From NCBI RefSeq assembly GCF_011303555.1, contig NZ_CP049868.1:5642001-5706000 (forward strand): a stretch of 64,000 nucleotides of DNA, in the 5' to 3' direction. This DNA comes from Pedobacter sp. HDW13. Its GTDB lineage: Bacteria > Bacteroidota > Bacteroidia > Sphingobacteriales > Sphingobacteriaceae. This document shows, in pieces, positions 61,071-64,000 of the stretch. The position numbers and the translations under genes were made by a program. The notes beneath the pieces were generated by a model. That model did not search any database. It was not told the DNA's origin and saw nothing but the letters and a program-made list of their open reading frames with translations. Within the stretch, counting starts at the first letter, position 1. Each line of letters begins with the position of its first letter.

Positions 61071-61859
61071 ATGGGGATAATTACTTTAACAACAGATTTA
61101 GGTTCAAAAGATTTTTACCAGAGTGCACTAAAAGGTAGTCTGCTGAGTCTTATGCCTAATGTTAATTTAATTGATATTACCCACGATGTTCCTTCGTTCA
61201 ATATTTCGTACGCAGCTTTCGTTTTAAAGAACGCTTATCCCTATTTCCCAAAAAATACGGTACACTTAATCGGCATCGATTCTGTGTATAGCGAAAACAC
61301 TAAATACATTGCAGTAAAGCACCGTGATCATTATTTTGTAGGCGCCGATAATGGTATTTTCTCCCTCCTTTTTGATGAGCATCCGGAAGATGTGGTAGAG
61401 CTGAATATCATGCAGGATTTGAAGTATCTGCACTTTCCATTGGTTGATATTTTTGTAAAAGCTGCTACACACCTGGCTAAAGGGGGTAAGCTAAAAGATA
61501 TCGGTTTACCTGTAGCAGAGATTGAGCAAAAGATGCTTTTACATCCTGTTATTGAGAAAGATGTGATTCGCGGAAGTGTAGTTTACATCGACACTTTTTG
61601 CAACGTAATTACCAATATTACAAAAGATCTTTTTACCCGTATACAGCAAAACCGCGATTTTACCCTGCATTTTAGAAAGAGCGAAACCATTACCCAATTG
61701 AGCTGGCATTACAATGAAGTACAGGAAGGCGAAAAACTTTGCCTATTTGGTATTAGTAACCACCTCGAAATTGCCATTAATAAAGGTAAAGCCAGTGGTT
61801 TGTTAGGCTTACACCTGGGCGACATTGTTAGAGTGGAGTTTCATTCGAAGGCTGGTTAA
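61071..61859 (+). CDS. SAM hydroxide adenosyltransferase (DUF62)
   Basis: The protein is 262 residues from ATG 61071; a start at 61011 would add 20 residues unlike the family. It starts IITLTTDLGSKDFYQSALKG, then NLIDITHDVPSFNISYAAFV, VHLIGIDSVYSENTKYIAVK, FVGADNGIFSLL, VYIDTFCNVITNITKDLF, and FGISNHLEIAINKGKASGLL. This is the family that splits S-adenosylmethionine with water to adenosine and methionine. It is divergent from phoH. Confidence 0.9.
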   Translation: MGIITLTTDLGSKDFYQSALKGSLLSLMPNVNLIDITHDVPSFNISYAAFVLKNAYPYFPKNTVHLIGIDSVYSENTKYIAVKHRDHYFVGADNGIFSLLFDEHPEDVVELNIMQDLKYLHFPLVDIFVKAATHLAKGGKLKDIGLPVAEIEQKMLLHPVIEKDVIRGSVVYIDTFCNVITNITKDLFTRIQQNRDFTLHFRKSETITQLSWHYNEVQEGEKLCLFGISNHLEIAINKGKASGLLGLHLGDIVRVEFHSKAG

Positions 61860-61990
61860 AAGGAGAAAGACCAAAGCCGAAAGCTTGATTAAGAATAAAT
61901 GACGATCGCTATTAGTTGCAGATTGTGACGTTATTCATCTTCTCTTTTAGGAAAATAAAACAAGTTCACTCTTTTTCACGTTTATAGCAC

Positions 61991-62521
61991 ATGAAGAAAT
62001 ATTTTTACCTACTCTTTGCCCTCTTATTTAATCTTCAGCTTTTCGCTCAACAAGATACCACAGCTTATGCTGCCCAGCGCGCCAAAATAAATTCACTATT
62101 GGTCGAACGAAGTGCCAAATTTGGTCAGTACGACGAAAGCCTGAACCAGCGTACCGGGATTTTTGGCTGGCAAACCAAGCGTGATATTAAAAATTCCAAC
62201 GAAATCCTGCGTCAGGTTGTACTAACAGATAATAATATTTTTACCGAGCTTAAGATATTGATGGACTACAAAGATCTTCAGAATCAACAGAAAATAGCTG
62301 TTTCTGATCATTCGGAAGAACGCATACAACGCTATATGCAAACCATTAAAAAATTACAGGATCAGAATGAGCAATTAAAGGTAGCTGCCGACAAAAGGGA
62401 TAAAAGTAAAAACCTGGTTAATTACCTCGTGGTGTTTTTAATTTTGGTAATGGCCGGTGGTTTTTATTTTTTCAACAAAAAACTACAGCAATATAAAAAG
62501 TATGAAAAAAGCGCTATTTAA
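61991..62521 (+). CDS. Secreted/anchored coiled-coil protein with C-terminal TM
   Basis: This 176-residue protein has signal-like MKKYFYLLFALLFNLQLFAQ, a polar helical region (35-145; long coiled-coil pattern at about 105-140 with KKLQDQNEQLKVAADKRD), one transmembrane segment (LVNYLVVFLILVMAGGFYFF) and a short basic tail. Family not recognised. Its stop overlaps the next small gene by 20 bases, implying coupling. Confidence 0.75.
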   Translation: MKKYFYLLFALLFNLQLFAQQDTTAYAAQRAKINSLLVERSAKFGQYDESLNQRTGIFGWQTKRDIKNSNEILRQVVLTDNNIFTELKILMDYKDLQNQQKIAVSDHSEERIQRYMQTIKKLQDQNEQLKVAADKRDKSKNLVNYLVVFLILVMAGGFYFFNKKLQQYKKYEKSAI

Positions 62522-62648
62522 AGTCCTGGTTAAAATTAACAAGGTCATTTTGCCTAGTTTGTATAAGAAAGATCCTAATAAGCTAAACACATGGCAAAAA
62601 GCGATTTTAGGTTATCGTTATTGGGTATTAAAGAAGGCGTTAGATTAG
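62502..62648 (+). CDS. Small basic protein, overlapping the upstream gene
   Basis: This 48-residue protein starts MKKALFKVLVKINKVILPSL and contains YKKDPNKLNTWQKAILGYRY. It is Lys-rich (about a quarter basic) and begins inside the end of the upstream gene. Similar short proteins seem widespread in Bacteroidota (from memory), often mis-annotated. Function unknown; the overlap suggests translational coupling. Confidence 0.6.
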   Translation: MKKALFKVLVKINKVILPSLYKKDPNKLNTWQKAILGYRYWVLKKALD

Positions 62649-62653
62649 ATATC

Positions 62654-62686
62654 AGACCTTACAGATTTTTTAAACCTGCAAGGTCT
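62654..62686. terminator. Hairpin between the small gene and serA
   Basis: AGACCTTACAG and CTGCAAGGTCT pair with one mismatch around an 11-nt loop. It lies between convergent genes and probably serves both strands. Confidence 0.55.
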
Positions 62687-62694
62687 GGTATTAT

Positions 62695-63645
62695 TTATTT
62701 TTTAAAATGCTCGATAATCAATGTAGCCAATTCCGAACCAATACGCTCCTGAGCTTCATTTGTTGATGCACCAATGTGTGGTGTTAACGAGATTTTAGGG
62801 TGTGTTAAAATTTCAGCCAATGGTGTAGGCTCATTATCGAAAACATCTAAACCTGCAAAAGATACTTTACCAGAGTTTAATGCTTCAATTAAAGCAGGCT
62901 CATCTATTGTTCCACCACGTGAGCAGTTTACAATACCAACGCCTTTTTTCACTTTAGCAAATTCTTCAGCACCTAAAATCGGCTTATCAGCAAATGGTGT
63001 ATGCAAGCTTAAGAAATCACTTCCGGTAATTACTTCATCCAAAGAAACGGTTTTAATTGGAATACTTACCGATTGACCGCCCTGAAAATCTAAAGTAATT
63101 TCAGTTTCGGTTGGATATAAATCGTAAGCTAAAACATTCATACCTAAACCTAAAGCAACTTTAGCAGTAGCACGGCCAATACGACCAAAACCGATAATAC
63201 CAATGGTTTTCCCACTTAGTTCAGTTCCTTTTGCATAAGCTTTTTTAAGGTTATTGAACTGACTTGAACCTTCAACAGGCATTTTACGGTTAGCATCCTG
63301 TAAAAACCTGATACCGGTAAATAAGTGAGAAAATACCAGTTCGGCTACCGATAAAGAAGAAGCTGCAGGAGTATTTACAACTGCAATACCCTGACTACGT
63401 GCATATTCCACATCTATATTATCCATACCTACACCACCTCTACCAATTAATTTAATATTTGGTACAGCATCAATCAGCTCTTTTCTAACTTTTGTAGCAC
63501 TACGAACTGTAATCGCATCATACTTTTTTAAAGCTTCAGCCAGTTGATCTTGTGCAATAGTTTCGGTATCAACCTGGAAACCTGCTTTTTCTAATAATTC
63601 TTTTCCGATCGGATCAATTCCGTCGTTTGCTAATATTTTAAACAT
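62695..63645 (-). CDS. serA: D-3-phosphoglycerate dehydrogenase
   Basis: This 316-residue 2-hydroxyacid dehydrogenase has RSATKVRKELIDAVPNIKLI, GRGGVGMDNIDVEYA, the Rossmann motif TIGIIGFGRIGRATAKVALG, LHTPFADKPILGAEEFAKV, NCSRGGTIDEPAL and the catalytic His in LTPHIGASTNEAQERIG. There is no ACT domain, as in the short SerA type. It oxidises 3-phosphoglycerate in serine biosynthesis. It lies 69 bp downstream of serC in the same direction. Confidence 0.93.
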   Translation of the reverse strand: MFKILANDGIDPIGKELLEKAGFQVDTETIAQDQLAEALKKYDAITVRSATKVRKELIDAVPNIKLIGRGGVGMDNIDVEYARSQGIAVVNTPAASSLSVAELVFSHLFTGIRFLQDANRKMPVEGSSQFNNLKKAYAKGTELSGKTIGIIGFGRIGRATAKVALGLGMNVLAYDLYPTETEITLDFQGGQSVSIPIKTVSLDEVITGSDFLSLHTPFADKPILGAEEFAKVKKGVGIVNCSRGGTIDEPALIEALNSGKVSFAGLDVFDNEPTPLAEILTHPKISLTPHIGASTNEAQERIGSELATLIIEHFKK

Positions 63646-63655
63646 TGTTACTTAT

Positions 63656-63701
63656 GATTGCACCGATTAATAGTTTACATTGATAAATCTATTAATCGGT
63701 G
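63656..63701. repeat. Dispersed intergenic repeat, copy 2, with 13-bp hairpin
   Basis: GATTGCACCGATTAATAG resembles 10480-10497. Within it CACCGATTAATAG (63661-63673) and CTATTAATCGGTG (63689-63701) are perfect inverted arms around a 15-nt loop. It lies between serC and serA and could also be a processing or termination structure. Confidence 0.55.
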
Positions 63702-63714
63702 GTTATAATTTATA

Positions 63715-64000
63715 TTAATTCACCTTTGCCTGTTGTTCCTCAAATGCCTGCATGGCATCAATTAAAGCGTGTACGCTTGTAATTGGCAAAGCATTGTACA
63801 TCGAAGCACGGAAACCACCAACACTTCTGTGGCCTTTAATACCAACAATACCTTGTTCTTCTGCATATTTCAGAAATGGTTTTTCCAGTTCGGCATTTTC
63901 CATTACGAAACAAATATTCATTTTAGAACGATCTTCAAGTGCACAAGTACCTTTGAATAAAGGATTACGATCAATCTCTCTGTAAAGTGCTTCGGCTTTT
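63715..64000 (-). CDS. serC: Phosphoserine aminotransferase, partial at the window edge
   Basis: The C-terminal 94 residues of a SerC-type aminotransferase are present; the gene runs off the right end of the window. Visible are KAEALYREIDRNPLFKG, SKMNICFVMENAELEKPF, and GHRSVGGFRASMYNALP, the conserved tail with the GGxRASxYNA motif. The frame is open through 64000 without a start. It pairs with serA in serine biosynthesis. Confidence 0.9.
   Translation of the reverse strand, partial: KAEALYREIDRNPLFKGTCALEDRSKMNICFVMENAELEKPFLKYAEEQGIVGIKGHRSVGGFRASMYNALPITSVHALIDAMQAFEEQQAKVN

Noticed and set aside
1..64000. tRNA, rRNA, insertion sequence, prophage or defence island
   Set aside because: No cloverleaf-like segments, transposase motifs, terminal repeats, phage structural genes or defence-gene clusters were seen.

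Overview
The window looks like chromosomal DNA of a Bacteroidota bacterium, most likely Sphingobacteriaceae (Pedobacter-like). The reasons are two TonB-dependent receptors with surface lipoproteins, a Bacteroidota-style LptD with amidase and MlaD neighbours, the ligase-associated DNA damage response module, a thioredoxin-fold lipoprotein with a DUF4369-like N-terminus, DUF4412, DUF6580 and GatB, a TAnnTTTG-type promoter, and intergenic REP-like palindromes. It is moderately AT-rich. I see no rRNA, tRNA, insertion sequence, prophage or CRISPR array.

Layout. 1-8.4 kb: the tail of a winged-helix protein, a MATE exporter, a lipoprotein, TruC, an HDAC-like/bestrophin pair, AAG-type DNA glycosylase, fRMsr, a CrtA-like protein with a small partner, and a Dabb protein. 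8.4-19.6 kb: a glycine-zipper lipoprotein, then a long minus-strand B12 region. That region holds a Dph6-like PP-loop ATPase, a sirtuin, a BtuF-like protein, DUF6580, TonB receptor 1 behind a cobalamin riboswitch, then a PKD-type lipoprotein, a BtuG-like beta-propeller and TonB receptor 2 behind a second riboswitch. An unusual 21-bp tandem array lies between the two operons. 19.6-28.7 kb: a serine hydrolase, an NtrC-type regulator, a ClC channel, an RluA-type synthase, an OmpR-type regulator, a thioredoxin-like lipoprotein and GatB. 29-30.9 kb: three tandem secreted paralogues of unknown function. 30.9-36.6 kb: AlaS, a MerR regulator, and a decayed fusion of an HHH-domain outer-membrane protein with ComEC. 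36.6-41.7 kb: enoyl-CoA hydratase, DUF4412, dipeptidyl peptidase, DUF3307 and SatD. 41.8-47.7 kb: exonuclease, ligase, Lhr-like helicase and PdeM. 47.7-64 kb: thioredoxin, a ferritin-like protein, an E2 acyltransferase, CinA, LptD, two amidases, MlaD, RNase Z, a STAS protein, PurC, PhoH, SAM hydroxide adenosyltransferase, small membrane proteins, SerA and partial SerC.

Two things matter for any reader. First, four otherwise intact genes (ClC, alaS, the Lhr-like helicase, phoH) are each broken by one missing base, and adding one base restores a family-typical length. alaS is essential, so I read at least that one, and probably all four, as consensus errors in the assembly. Second, the HHH/ComEC locus also carries in-frame stop codons and a deletion fusion, so it is a genuine pseudogene and suggests loss of this DNA-uptake channel.

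The most interesting unexplained signals are the 13 x 21-bp hierarchical array at 14589-14861, the twin perfect palindromes midway between satD and the DNA-repair operon at 41736-41785, the nested inverted repeat at 28866-28910 and sigma-54-like elements in front of the secreted-paralogue cluster, and the association of a Dph6-like ATPase, a sirtuin and a signal-less BtuF-like protein with B12 uptake.
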